DNA of 19,625 bases from an uncultured bacterium (GTDB lineage: Bacteria; Methylomirabilota; Methylomirabilia; Rokubacteriales; CSP1-6). The notes beneath the pieces are model-generated. The model worked only from the letters and a program-made list of their open reading frames with translations, did not search any database and was not told where the DNA came from. Position 1 is the stretch's first letter; the number at the start of each line of letters is the position of its first letter. Both the position numbers and the translations under genes were made by a program. Positions 6,982 through 14,514 of the stretch are shown here, piece after piece. The DNA lies in contig CAMLFJ010000006.1 of NCBI GenBank assembly GCA_946479205.1, positions 1-19,625 of the forward strand. Direction: 5' to 3'.

Positions 6982-8587
6982 GCGCGGCCTCCTGGTAGGC
7001 GACCTCGCCGCCCACCACGGTCGCCGACACCGGGATCTTGCCGATCTGGTGCGGCGCCTCCTTCAAGGGATCGGCGCCGAGCAGCACCAGGTCGCCCAGC
7101 TTGCCGACCTCGATGGTGCCCTTCACGCGCTCCTCGAAGGCGCCCCGCGCCGCGTTCGCGGTCACGGTGGAGAGCGCCTCCCGCACCGCGATCCGCTCCG
7201 GGTCGTTCAGCACCTTGCCGGAGCTGGTCACGCGCGCCGCCGCGCTCTGCACGCAGAAGAGCGGGCTCACCGGCGTCACCGGGCAGTCGGAGTGGAGCAT
7301 CGGCCGGATCCCCGCCCGGAAGGCCGAGCCGACCGGGTCCAGCACCTGCACCCGGTCCGGGCCGAGGAAGCGGTCGCGGTGGCGATCGCCCCAGTAGTAG
7401 ACGTGGTTGGCGAAGAAGTTCGGAATGACGCCGAGCCGGGCGATGCGCTCGAGGTGCTCCGGGTGGCACACCTGGCAGTGCTCGATGCGGTGACGGTGGT
7501 CGGCCTTCGGGACGGCCTGCAGCGCCCGCTCGTAGGCGAGCAGGACCGAGTCGATCGCGGCGTCGCCGTTGGCGTGGATCGCGATCTGGTAGCCGCGGCG
7601 GTGGAGCGTCAGCACCATCTCGTCGAGCTCGGCCTGCTCGTAGATCAACCAGCCCTTCTCGCCCTCGTTGCAGTAGTAGGGCTCGCGGAGGGCCGCGGTG
7701 ATGCCCTGGATCGAGCCGTCCGAGACGATCTTGCACCCGGCCACCCGCAGGCGCTCGTCGCCCGAGCCCGGCGCGGGCGCGAAGTCCAGCTCCTTGAGGT
7801 AGTCCCACTGCATGAACATGTTCACGCGCAGCTTGAGCGCGCCGGAGGCGTGCATCTTCCGGTAGGTGTCGAGGATGTCGATGCCGCGCAGGCGGCTCAC
7901 GTGCGCGTCGTGGATGGTGGTCACGCCCTGGCGGAGGAACTCGTCCTGAGCCCGGCGGAACGAATCGGCCAGCTCGGCCTCCTCGTAGGCGGGGATCAGC
8001 CTGGTGACCAGCGTCTGCGCGGGCGCCTCGTAGAGCACGCCGTCCGGCTCCGCGCTGCCCTCGAACCGGCCGATGCGCCCGCCCGGCGGGTCCGCGGTGC
8101 CCGCGGTGATGCCCGCGAGGGCGAGCGCCTTGCTGTTCGCGACCGTGAGGTGGCCGGAGTTGTGCCAGATCACGATGGGGTGCTCGGTCGACGCCTGATC
8201 GAGATCGCGGCGGGTCGGATGCCGCATGTCGCGCAGGCCGGTGTCGTCGTAGCCGCGCCCGAGGATCCAGCGGTGGGGCGGCAGGGCCGCGGCGGCCTGG
8301 CGGACGCGCGTCACGATGTCGGCGATGGTCTCGTTCGGCGGCGTGCGCGCGTCCACGCCGATGAGCGCGGTGCCGTAGCCGACCATGTGGTTGTGCGGCT
8401 CGATGAAGCCGGGCAGCACGGTGCGCCCGCCCGCGTCGACGACGCGCGTGCCCGGCTGCCGGAAGGCGAGCGCGTCCTGGTCGCGGCCCACCGCGACGAT
8501 CCGGCCCCCGCGGATCGCCACCGCGGACGCGGGCGCGGCGCGGCCGTCCATGGTCAGCACGTTCGCGTTGGTCACGATCAGGTCCAC
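6974..8587 (-). CDS. Amidohydrolase family protein, YtcJ-like (amidohydrolase 3)
   Basis: Metal-dependent hydrolase with the composite beta-sandwich plus TIM-barrel layout, 537 residues, typical for YtcJ-like proteins. Visible features: an N-terminal sandwich strand region (1-55), the HxH metal motif PHNH (His65, His67), a [11 protein letters not shown] segment (145-155) characteristic of the group, Lys286 in CKIVSDGS, His338 in HANGDAA, His370 in HRIEH, and Asp434 in LHSDCPV. The C-terminus returns to the sandwich ([14 protein letters not shown]). There is no signal peptide. GTG at 8587 is preceded by AAGGAG with 5-base spacing. It begins 29 bases after the permease stop and overlaps the amidase start by 8 bases. 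Members hydrolyse amide, carbamate or imide bonds in small molecules, which fits the neighbouring amidase. The exact substrate is not known. Confidence 0.9.
   Translation of the reverse strand: MDLIVTNANVLTMDGRAAPASAVAIRGGRIVAVGRDQDALAFRQPGTRVVDAGGRTVLPGFIEPHNHMVGYGTALIGVDARTPPNETIADIVTRVRQAAAALPPHRWILGRGYDDTGLRDMRHPTRRDLDQASTEHPIVIWHNSGHLTVANSKALALAGITAGTADPPGGRIGRFEGSAEPDGVLYEAPAQTLVTRLIPAYEEAELADSFRRAQDEFLRQGVTTIHDAHVSRLRGIDILDTYRKMHASGALKLRVNMFMQWDYLKELDFAPAPGSGDERLRVAGCKIVSDGSIQGITAALREPYYCNEGEKGWLIYEQAELDEMVLTLHRRGYQIAIHANGDAAIDSVLLAYERALQAVPKADHRHRIEHCQVCHPEHLERIARLGVIPNFFANHVYYWGDRHRDRFLGPDRVQVLDPVGSAFRAGIRPMLHSDCPVTPVSPLFCVQSAAARVTSSGKVLNDPERIAVREALSTVTANAARGAFEERVKGTIEVGKLGDLVLLGADPLKEAPHQIGKIPVSATVVGGEVAYQEAALG
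6988..6993 (-). promoter_or_regulatory. Ribosome binding site that decides the TTG start of the amidase
   Basis: A full AGGAGG on the minus strand sits inside the end of the amidohydrolase gene, 6 bases before TTG at 6981. It is the argument for this rare start rather than a later one. Confidence 0.75.
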
Positions 8588-8616
8588 GCGGTCTCCTTCA
8601 CGAAGGTCAGGACGGG

Positions 8617-9537
8617 TCAGGACACGCCGCTGCCCCGGAAGCCGCCGCGCAGCCGCGGGTCGAGCAGGTCCCGGAGCCCATCGCCGAGGAGGTTGAGCCC
8701 CATCACCACGATGGCGATGCAGCAGCCGGGGAAGAACATGAGCCAGGGCGCGGCCTCGATGTAGTTGCGCCCCTCGGCCACCATCGTGCCCCAGCTCGGC
8801 ACCGACGGCGGGGCGCCCGCGCCGAGGAAGCTCAGGATCGCCTCGGTCAGCACCGAGACCGCGAACGTGAACGAGGCCAGCACGAGCAGCGGGGCGAAGA
8901 TGTTGGGCAGCACGTGCCGCGCGATGAGGCGGCCGTCCGGGGCGCCGAGGGCGCGCGCGGCCTCGACGTAGGTCAGGGCCTGCACGGTCAGCGTCGAGCC
9001 GCGCGCGAGGCGCGCCGCGCTCGGCGCGTAGGCGACCGAGAGCGCGATGATGACGTTGGTGACGCTCGGGCCCAGCGCGGCCATGAGGGTGATCGCGAAC
9101 AGGACCGCCGGAAAGGCCATCAAGCCGTCCACGATTCGCATGATGAAGCCGTCGATCCGCGGGTAGTACCCGGCCGCCACTCCCAGGGGCACGCCGAGCA
9201 GCAGGCTCAAGGGCACCACGATCGCCCCGATGGTCAGCGTGAGACGCGCGCCGAAGACCGCCCGGCTCAGGATGTCCCGACCGAGGTCGTCGGTGCCGAA
9301 GGGGTGGGCCGCGCTCGGCGCCTGCAGCCGCTCGGTCGGCCGCATGCGGTTCGGGCCATAGGGCGCGATCTGGTCGGCGAAGACGGCGAGGACGATCAGG
9401 GCGCCCAGGATGCCGAGCCCCGCGATCGTGTAGCGGCTGCGCCAGAGCCGGGCGAGGCGCGGCCGGGATCGCGGGCCGGCCCAGACCGCCGGGCTCGGCT
9501 CAGTAGCGGACGCGGAGGCGGGGGTCGAGGTAGGCAT
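8617..9537 (-). CDS. ABC transporter permease, DppC/OppC-like
   Basis: Second inner-membrane subunit of a peptide/nickel-class importer, 306 residues. A proline/serine-rich cytoplasmic N-terminus (1-35) leads to the first membrane segment (37-57). The conserved [15 protein letters not shown] block (78-92) is diagnostic of DppC-type proteins. Further membrane segments occur near 98-122, 140-172, 213-238 and 262-288. The EAA loop is [11 protein letters not shown] with RHVLPN (191-211). ATG at 9537 lacks a good Shine-Dalgarno and overlaps the end of the DppB-like gene by 38 bases, so coupled translation is likely; no later in-frame start precedes the first membrane segment. It forms a heterodimer with the DppB-like protein. 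The operon carries no DppD/DppF-type ATPase. Confidence 0.9.
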   Translation of the reverse strand: MPTSTPASASATEPSPAVWAGPRSRPRLARLWRSRYTIAGLGILGALIVLAVFADQIAPYGPNRMRPTERLQAPSAAHPFGTDDLGRDILSRAVFGARLTLTIGAIVVPLSLLLGVPLGVAAGYYPRIDGFIMRIVDGLMAFPAVLFAITLMAALGPSVTNVIIALSVAYAPSAARLARGSTLTVQALTYVEAARALGAPDGRLIARHVLPNIFAPLLVLASFTFAVSVLTEAILSFLGAGAPPSVPSWGTMVAEGRNYIEAAPWLMFFPGCCIAIVVMGLNLLGDGLRDLLDPRLRGGFRGSGVS

Positions 9538-10447
9538 ACGTGAGGTCGACCAGGAGGTTCATGACGATGAAGATCATCGCCACGAACATGAGGACCGCCT
9601 GGATCAGGGGGTAGTCGCGATTGAGCAGCGCGGTCGCGGTCAGGCGCCCGAGCCCGGGCAGCGCGAAGATCGTCTCCACGACCACCGCGCCGCTCACGAG
9701 GGCGCCGAAGCCGAGCCCCACCACCGTCACCGTCGGGATCAGGGCGTTGCGAAGGGCGTGGCGCAGCACGATCGCGCGGCGGCCGATGCCCTTGGCGTGG
9801 GCGGTGCGGATGTAGTCCTCACGCAGCACCTCGAGCATGCTCGAGCGCACCATGCGCGCGGTGAGGGCCATCTGGATGAGGCCGAGCGAGACCGCGGGCA
9901 GGATCATGTGGCGCAGGAAGGGGCCGAGCCCGTCCGCGAGCGGACGGAACTCGCCGACCGGCAGCCAGCCCAGCTTGACCCCGAACGAGAACACCAGGAG
10001 CAGGCCGAGCCAGAAGGCGGGGATCGAGAGGCCGGCGAGGGCCAGGGCCATCGCGGCCTGGTCCACCCACGTGTTCGCGCGCACCGCGGCGAGGAGGCCG
10101 AGCGGGATCGCGAGGGCGAGGGCGAAGAGCTCCGCGACGATGGCGAGCGAGATCGTGGGCTCGAGCCGCTCGAGGATCGCGGTCGTCACCGGGCGGCCGA
10201 GGAAGATCGACTGCCCGAAGTCGGCGCGCGCCAGCCGGCCCAGGTAGCGCGCGAACTGCACGTGGATCGGCTGGTCGAGCCCGAGGTACTGCCGGGTCTT
10301 CTCGATCTGCTCCCGGCTCGCGTTGTCGCCCGCGAGCAGGGCCGCCGGATCGCCCGGGGTGAGGCGAAAGAGGACGAACCCGACCACCGCGACCACGAGG
10401 ACGACCGGGATCGCGCTGGCCAGGCGCCGGGCGAGGTAGCTCCTCAC
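9500..10447 (-). CDS. ABC transporter permease, DppB/OppB-like
   Basis: First inner-membrane subunit of the peptide-class importer, 315 residues. The N-terminus MRSYLARRLASAIPVV leads straight into membrane segment 1 (about 10-28), as is standard for DppB. FRLTPGDPAALL (27-38) is the conserved periplasmic block. Further segments lie near 98-122, 132-158, 180-200, 236-262 and 284-306. The EAA loop contains DYIRTAHAKGI (211-221) and RHALRNALIP. GTG at 10447 overlaps the binding-protein stop by 4 bases (GTGA). The frame is open further upstream inside the binding-protein gene but is only its shadow. The DppC-like gene follows with a 38-base overlap. Confidence 0.92.
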   Translation of the reverse strand: MRSYLARRLASAIPVVLVVAVVGFVLFRLTPGDPAALLAGDNASREQIEKTRQYLGLDQPIHVQFARYLGRLARADFGQSIFLGRPVTTAILERLEPTISLAIVAELFALALAIPLGLLAAVRANTWVDQAAMALALAGLSIPAFWLGLLLVFSFGVKLGWLPVGEFRPLADGLGPFLRHMILPAVSLGLIQMALTARMVRSSMLEVLREDYIRTAHAKGIGRRAIVLRHALRNALIPTVTVVGLGFGALVSGAVVVETIFALPGLGRLTATALLNRDYPLIQAVLMFVAMIFIVMNLLVDLTYAYLDPRLRVRY

Positions 10448-12039
10448 TTCTTGCCGTCGAACCAGACTCCGAAGTAGATCGGGCTGCCGATGTGCTGGGA
10501 GCCCTTCACGTGCGGCCCCACCGTGTTGAGGGTGGCGAAGTTGCCGAAGGGGAAGAGCGGCACCTCGTCCCAGAACCAGCGGTGGAAGTCGTCCCGGATC
10601 TTGGCGATCTCGGCCGCGCTCGTGGTCTGCAGCCGCCGCTCGAGCAGCTCGTCGCGCGCCGGGCTCACGAAGAAGCCGGAGGCGGGATGCTGCGGGTTGT
10701 TCCAGGTGGGGGCGACGAGGTCGTTCTGGTACCAGACGTTGAACGCGTTGTACATCGCGCTGTGCTTTTTCTCCCAGCGCTTCTGCACCATCACCGTCCA
10801 GTCCATGATCTGCAGATCCACCTTGAAGAGCTTGCTCTCGTCGAGCTGCTGCACCGCCACCTGGATCTGGCGCCCGCCGGGCAGGCTCACCGGCACCGAG
10901 ATCACCTGGATCGCCACCGGCGGCGTGAGCCCGGCGGAGAGGATGAGCTCCTTCGCCTTCGCGAGATCGCGCTTGGCGTAGGTGTCGTACCCGATCTTGC
11001 TCACCCACGTGGTCTGGTTCGGGAAGAACGGGCTCGAGTTGAGCGTGTAGAGCCCCTTGGGCGCGATCGCGGCCAGCATCTCCTCCGGCTCCAGCACCGC
11101 GGCCACCGCCTGGCGCATCGCCTTCTTGTCGAAGGGCGCGATCGTGGTGTTGAAGGTGATCTCGGTGCGCCCGCCGTAGGGGTTCACCTGCGCCACCACC
11201 GCGGAGCTGCCCTTGATCTGGGCCATCTGGTCGAGCGGCAGGAGCATCGCCAGGTCGTAACGGCCGGTCAGCGCGCCCGCCACGCGGCCGGCCGCCTCCG
11301 GCACGAAGTTGTGGTGGATGCGGTCGAAGTAAGCGGTCTTGTTGCCCGCGAAGCCGGAGAGCGGCTCCTTGCGGGCCGCGTACTTGTCGAAGCGCTCGAG
11401 CACGATGCGCCGGTCGCGCTCCCAGCTCACGAACTTGAACGGGCCGGTGCCGATGACGTCCTTCTCGTTCACGCGGTCCTTGTCGCCGGGGTAGCGGTCG
11501 AGCACCGACTTCGGGAAGATCACCGGCTGCACGCCCTCCACCATCGAGAGCGCCTCGAGCATCGCCCCGAAGGGCCGGGACAGCTTCATCCGGACCGTCA
11601 GGTCGTCCACCCGCTCGAGCGCGGTGAGGCGCGACTTTATGTGCGGGGCCCACGTGCCGTCCCGGCTGAGCCAGCGCTGGAGCGAGGCGACCACGTCATC
11701 CGATTTCAGAATTTCGCCGTTGTGGAAGGGCACGCCCTTGCGGAGCACGAAGGTCCAGGTGAGCCCGTCCGGGCTCACCGTCCACTTGTCGACGAGCATC
11801 GGCTTCGGCACGAGCCCGGCGTCCGGCGCGAACAGGCCCTCCTGCACGTTGTCCACGATGTGCGACTTGGCGCTGATCGTGTCCGCCATCGCGTCCAGAG
11901 TGAACGGGCTGAGGTCGTAGGCGACCTCGTACGTGCCGCCCGGCTTCTGAGCCGCGGCGGGACCGGTGAGCGTGAGAACGGTGACGAGCGCGACGGCGAG
12001 CAGCGAGACGATCCGGGATGGAGCCAGCGAGCGCGACAT
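10444..12039 (-). CDS. ABC transporter substrate-binding protein, family 5 (DppA/OppA-like)
   Basis: Secreted periplasmic receptor of the importer, 531 residues, usual size. A basic start (MSRSLAPSR), a hydrophobic core (about 10-28) and the GPAAAQ end suggest Sec export with cleavage near residue 30. Family-5 features include GGTYEVAYD at the mature start, WTVSPDGLTWTFVLRKGVPFHNG (two blocks, near 88-110), the IGTGPFKFVSWERD turn near 196-209, and TEITFNTTIAPFDKKAMRQAV with the usual lobe crossover. ATG at 12039 has AGGAGG 4 bases upstream. It heads the minus-strand operon, so the importer is made together with the amidohydrolase, amidase, deacetylase-fold enzyme and SDR, and the ligand is likely their substrate. 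Family-5 proteins bind peptides, nickel chelates, opines and sugars, so the family alone does not fix the ligand. Confidence 0.93.
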   Translation of the reverse strand: MSRSLAPSRIVSLLAVALVTVLTLTGPAAAQKPGGTYEVAYDLSPFTLDAMADTISAKSHIVDNVQEGLFAPDAGLVPKPMLVDKWTVSPDGLTWTFVLRKGVPFHNGEILKSDDVVASLQRWLSRDGTWAPHIKSRLTALERVDDLTVRMKLSRPFGAMLEALSMVEGVQPVIFPKSVLDRYPGDKDRVNEKDVIGTGPFKFVSWERDRRIVLERFDKYAARKEPLSGFAGNKTAYFDRIHHNFVPEAAGRVAGALTGRYDLAMLLPLDQMAQIKGSSAVVAQVNPYGGRTEITFNTTIAPFDKKAMRQAVAAVLEPEEMLAAIAPKGLYTLNSSPFFPNQTTWVSKIGYDTYAKRDLAKAKELILSAGLTPPVAIQVISVPVSLPGGRQIQVAVQQLDESKLFKVDLQIMDWTVMVQKRWEKKHSAMYNAFNVWYQNDLVAPTWNNPQHPASGFFVSPARDELLERRLQTTSAAEIAKIRDDFHRWFWDEVPLFPFGNFATLNTVGPHVKGSQHIGSPIYFGVWFDGKK

Positions 12040-12084
12040 GGTGCCTCCTATTTGACCGCGAGGGGCGGGGCGACCGAGGGCCCG

Positions 12085-12113
12085 ACGTTACCCGTGGCAC
12101 CAGGAGGTGTCAA
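12085..12113 (-). promoter_or_regulatory. Sigma-70-type promoter candidate for the dpp-like/amidase operon
   Basis: On the minus strand, a perfect TTGACA (12113-12108) is followed after exactly 17 bases by TAACGT (12090-12085), which keeps the two leading and the final base of the -10 consensus. Transcription would start near 12078, giving a leader of about 39 bases before the binding-protein ATG. Given the GC-rich context a perfect -35 at the right place is notable, but it is unproven. Confidence 0.5.
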
Positions 12114-12120
12114 GGCACGC

Positions 12121-12163
12121 GCCCTCCACCCTCTCCTCTCGGGGGAGAGGGCAGGGTGAGGGG
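12121..12163. repeat. Dispersed inverted-repeat element, copy 2
   Basis: Bases 12141-12163 are an exact 23-base reverse-complement copy of 3853-3875. The hairpin is CCCTCTCC (12129-12136) with GGAGAGGG (12144-12151). The outer arms pair imperfectly (two mismatches in 11). It lies between the aminotransferase stop (12176) and the promoter of the next minus-strand operon, where it may separate the two units. Confidence 0.75.
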
Positions 12164-12175
12164 CGTTTCTCCCCC

Positions 12176-13546
12176 TCAGCGCCCTCCGCGCTCGGCCGCG
12201 AGCACCGCGGCGAAGGTCTCGATCAGGCCCTCCAGCTCGGCGTCCGCCATCGGGGTGGAGAGGCAGCCGAGGCCGGTGACCGACATGAGCACGCCGCGCT
12301 CCATGAGCCCGCGGATCAGGCGCTGCAGGCGCGCCTCCTCCTCGGGCGTGGTGCGGGAGCTGCGGTAGTCGATCAGCTCGCGATCGGTCGGGTGCACGCG
12401 GAAGAGCGAGCCCAGGCCGGTGACCGCGCCGGGCACGTCCGCGCGCTTGAAGCACGCCTCCAGGCTCGCGCGCAGTTTGGTCCCCAGCTCGTCGAGCTTC
12501 GTGAAGGCCTCGGGCGTCAGCAGGCGCATCCCGGCGAGGCCCGCGGCCATGGTGACCGGGTTGGCGTTGAACGTCCCGCCGTGCGGCGCGGCCGGCTTGC
12601 CTCCGGTGGGATCGAAGACCGCCATCACGTCGGCCCGGCCCGCCACCGCGCCCACCGGGAAGCCGCCGCCGATGATCTTGCCGAGCGTGGTCAGGTCCGG
12701 GGTGACGCCGAAGAGGCCCTGGGCGCCCTCGTAGCCCACCCGGAACGTGATGACCTCGTCGAAGATCAGCGCGATGCCGTGGGTGGCGGTCACCTCGCGC
12801 AGGGCGCGGAGGAAATCGCGGTGCGCCGGAATCAGTCCCACCCGGTTCGGGATCGGGTCGACCAGCACGGCCGCGAGCTGATTGGCCTCGCGCTCGATGC
12901 GCGCCACCGCCAGCTCCGCGTGGTTGAACGGCAGCACGACCACGTCCTCGAGCACGGCCGGCGGCACGCCCCGCGAGTGGGCGGTGCTGGCGGGCGCGGC
13001 GAGGCTCCCCCAGTTCTCGGGCGAGGAGCCCAGGCTCACCTCCGCGTAGTCGTAGGAGCCATGGTAGGCGCCCTCGAACTTGGCGATCTTCGGGCGGCCG
13101 GTCCAGGCCCGCGCGCCCTTGATCGCCATCATCACCGCCTCGCTCCCCGAGTTGGTGAAGCGCACGCGCTCGGCGGAGGGCAGGCGCTCGCAGAGGAGCG
13201 TGGCCAGCTCGACCTCCTCCGGGGTGGGCAGCGGGAACGACGCGCCCAGCGCGAGCCGCCGCGTCGCCGCGTCCACGATCGCCGGATGGGCGTGCCCGTG
13301 GATCAGCGCGGTGTAGTTGTTCAGGCAGTCGAGGCGGCGATCGCCCTCCACGTCCGTGATCCAGCAGCCGTCGCCCGACGCCGCGTAGGGCGGGTAGGGC
13401 GCCATGTAGACGGTGGTGCGCGTGTTGCCGCCGGGCATCACGCCCTGGGCCTGCGCGAAGAGCGCGGCCGACTTCGAGCCCGGCGCGGCCCAGCGTCGGG
13501 TTTCCGCCAGCGCCTGCGGGGCCTTCGTTCCGGTGGTGGGGGTCAT
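12176..13546 (-). CDS. Class III aminotransferase, glutamate-1-semialdehyde 2,1-aminomutase-like
   Basis: PLP enzyme of 456 residues. Visible features: MPGGNTRTTVY near 37-47, a HGHAHP block (83-88), TNSGSEAVMMAIKGAR (131-146), which forms part of the phosphate cup, FEGAYHG (157-163), the Asp263-Glu264 pair in FDEVITFR that contacts the pyridine nitrogen, and the Schiff-base Lys290 in TLGKIIGGGFPVGA. This is the HemL branch, but it is about 30 residues longer than typical HemL and has GSEA where HemL usually has GTEA. With no haem genes nearby, it is more likely a paralogue acting on another amino or keto acid. ATG at 13546 has GGAGG 6 bases upstream. It is divergent from the liv-type importer and may process its ligand. 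True HemL function remains possible. Confidence 0.87.
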   Translation of the reverse strand: MTPTTGTKAPQALAETRRWAAPGSKSAALFAQAQGVMPGGNTRTTVYMAPYPPYAASGDGCWITDVEGDRRLDCLNNYTALIHGHAHPAIVDAATRRLALGASFPLPTPEEVELATLLCERLPSAERVRFTNSGSEAVMMAIKGARAWTGRPKIAKFEGAYHGSYDYAEVSLGSSPENWGSLAAPASTAHSRGVPPAVLEDVVVLPFNHAELAVARIEREANQLAAVLVDPIPNRVGLIPAHRDFLRALREVTATHGIALIFDEVITFRVGYEGAQGLFGVTPDLTTLGKIIGGGFPVGAVAGRADVMAVFDPTGGKPAAPHGGTFNANPVTMAAGLAGMRLLTPEAFTKLDELGTKLRASLEACFKRADVPGAVTGLGSLFRVHPTDRELIDYRSSRTTPEEEARLQRLIRGLMERGVLMSVTGLGCLSTPMADAELEGLIETFAAVLAAERGGR

Positions 13547-13564
13547 GGGGATCCTCCGCGGGCG

Positions 13565-13570
13565 ATTATA
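13565..13570 (-). promoter_or_regulatory. -10 box candidate for the aminotransferase gene
   Basis: A perfect TATAAT on the minus strand lies 18 bases before the ATG at 13546, in the 89-base divergent spacer. It would start RNA near 13558, just in front of the GGAGG ribosome binding site. No recognisable -35 is present 16-19 bases upstream, so it may need an activator or be fortuitous. Confidence 0.35.
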
Positions 13571-13600
13571 AGAGGAAAGAGGCGGTCGGGGCTGCTTGCC

Positions 13601-13629
13601 TTGACAGGGGCGGGCGCGCCGAGCAGTAT
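13601..13629 (+). promoter_or_regulatory. Sigma-70-type promoter candidate for the liv operon
   Basis: TTGACA (13601-13606), a 17-base spacer and CAGTAT (13624-13629, three of six -10 consensus bases). A start site 7 bases after the -10 falls on 13636, the G of the livH GTG codon, and no Shine-Dalgarno is seen before that codon. This predicts a leaderless message. Confidence 0.45.
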
Positions 13630-13635
13630 CCGGGC

Positions 13636-14514
13636 GTGAGCGGCTCGGCGCTGGTCCACGTCGTCGTCAGCGGGCTCGCGACCGGCTGCATCTACGCGCT
13701 GGTGGCCCTGAGCCTCGTCATCGTCTACAACGCCACGCGCACCGTGAACTTCGCCCAGGGGGAGATGCTCATGGTCTCCGCGTTCGTGGCCTGGTCCGCG
13801 CAGCACGCGGCCGGGCTCCCGCTGCTGGCCGCGCTGGCCTGCGGGGTCGGGGCGGGCGGGCTCCTCGCGTTCCTGGTCGAGCGCGCGATCATCCGGCGCG
13901 CGGTCTCCGCGACCCACTGGGACGTGCTGATCATCACGCTCGGGCTGTCGCTGGCGCTGCGCGCGGCGGCCGGCATCGTGTGGACCAACGAGGAGCTGCC
14001 GTTCCCGGCCTTGTTCTCGAACCGGCCCATCGCGCTCGGCCCGGTGCGGGTCGCGCCGGTGTCCCTCGGTGTCATCGGCGCCTCGCTGGTCCTGATGCTC
14101 GCGCTCGTCGCGCTCTTTCGCGCCACGCGCTTCGGCCGGGCCATGCGCGCGGTCGCGCAGAACCAGACCGCGGCGCGCCTGATGGGCATCAGCGTGGAGC
14201 GCGTGTACTCCGGGGCGTGGGTCCTGGCCGCGGTGGTGGGCGGGGTGGCGGGCGTGCTCATCGCCCCGGTGACCTTCCTCTCCACCAAGATGGGGCTGAT
14301 CGCGATCAACGGGTTCACCGCGGCGGTGCTCGGCGGGTTCGGCTCGCTGCCCGGCGCGGTGGCGGGCGGCATGCTCCTCGGCGTGATCGAGAACCTGGCG
14401 CCGCTCTACCTGCCGACCGGCATCCGCTACTCGGTCCCCTTCCTCGTCATGATCGGCATCCTGGTCGCGCGCCCGCGGGGCCTCTTCGGCCACCTCGAGC
14501 GGAGGAAGGTCTAG
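13636..14514 (+). CDS. livH: Branched-chain amino acid-type ABC transporter permease LivH
   Basis: Inner-membrane subunit of a hydrophobic-amino-acid-transporter-class importer, 292 residues. The start region VSGLATGCIYALVALSLVIVYNATRTVNFAQGE (two parts, about 11-43) is the LivH hallmark; NFAQGEM begins the second membrane segment. The cytoplasmic coupling loop RAVAQNQTAARLMGI (near 171-185) is typical. About eight membrane segments are seen. GTG at 13636 is the first suitable start; no ribosome binding site precedes it, and a promoter candidate would start the RNA at this codon. TAG at 14512-14514 shares one base with the GTG of livM. The class carries branched-chain amino acids, amides, urea or aromatic acids, so the substrate is open. 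Confidence 0.92.
   Translation: MSGSALVHVVVSGLATGCIYALVALSLVIVYNATRTVNFAQGEMLMVSAFVAWSAQHAAGLPLLAALACGVGAGGLLAFLVERAIIRRAVSATHWDVLIITLGLSLALRAAAGIVWTNEELPFPALFSNRPIALGPVRVAPVSLGVIGASLVLMLALVALFRATRFGRAMRAVAQNQTAARLMGISVERVYSGAWVLAAVVGGVAGVLIAPVTFLSTKMGLIAINGFTAAVLGGFGSLPGAVAGGMLLGVIENLAPLYLPTGIRYSVPFLVMIGILVARPRGLFGHLERRKV

Noticed and set aside
6395..8764. A 789-codon open frame on the plus strand opposite the amidase and amidohydrolase genes
   Set aside because: Its protein is low-complexity in Arg, Val, Ala, Gly, His and Asp with no domain, and it mirrors two well-supported minus-strand enzymes. Such antisense frames are expected at this GC level.
10492..12159. A 555-codon open frame on the plus strand opposite the family-5 binding protein
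   Set aside because: Its composition is rich in His, Arg, Glu and Leu without motifs, and the opposite strand codes a full-length binding protein with signal peptide and ribosome binding site.
12107..13639. A 510-codon open frame on the plus strand opposite the aminotransferase
   Set aside because: No recognisable domain; the minus-strand gene has all PLP-enzyme motifs and a proper start.
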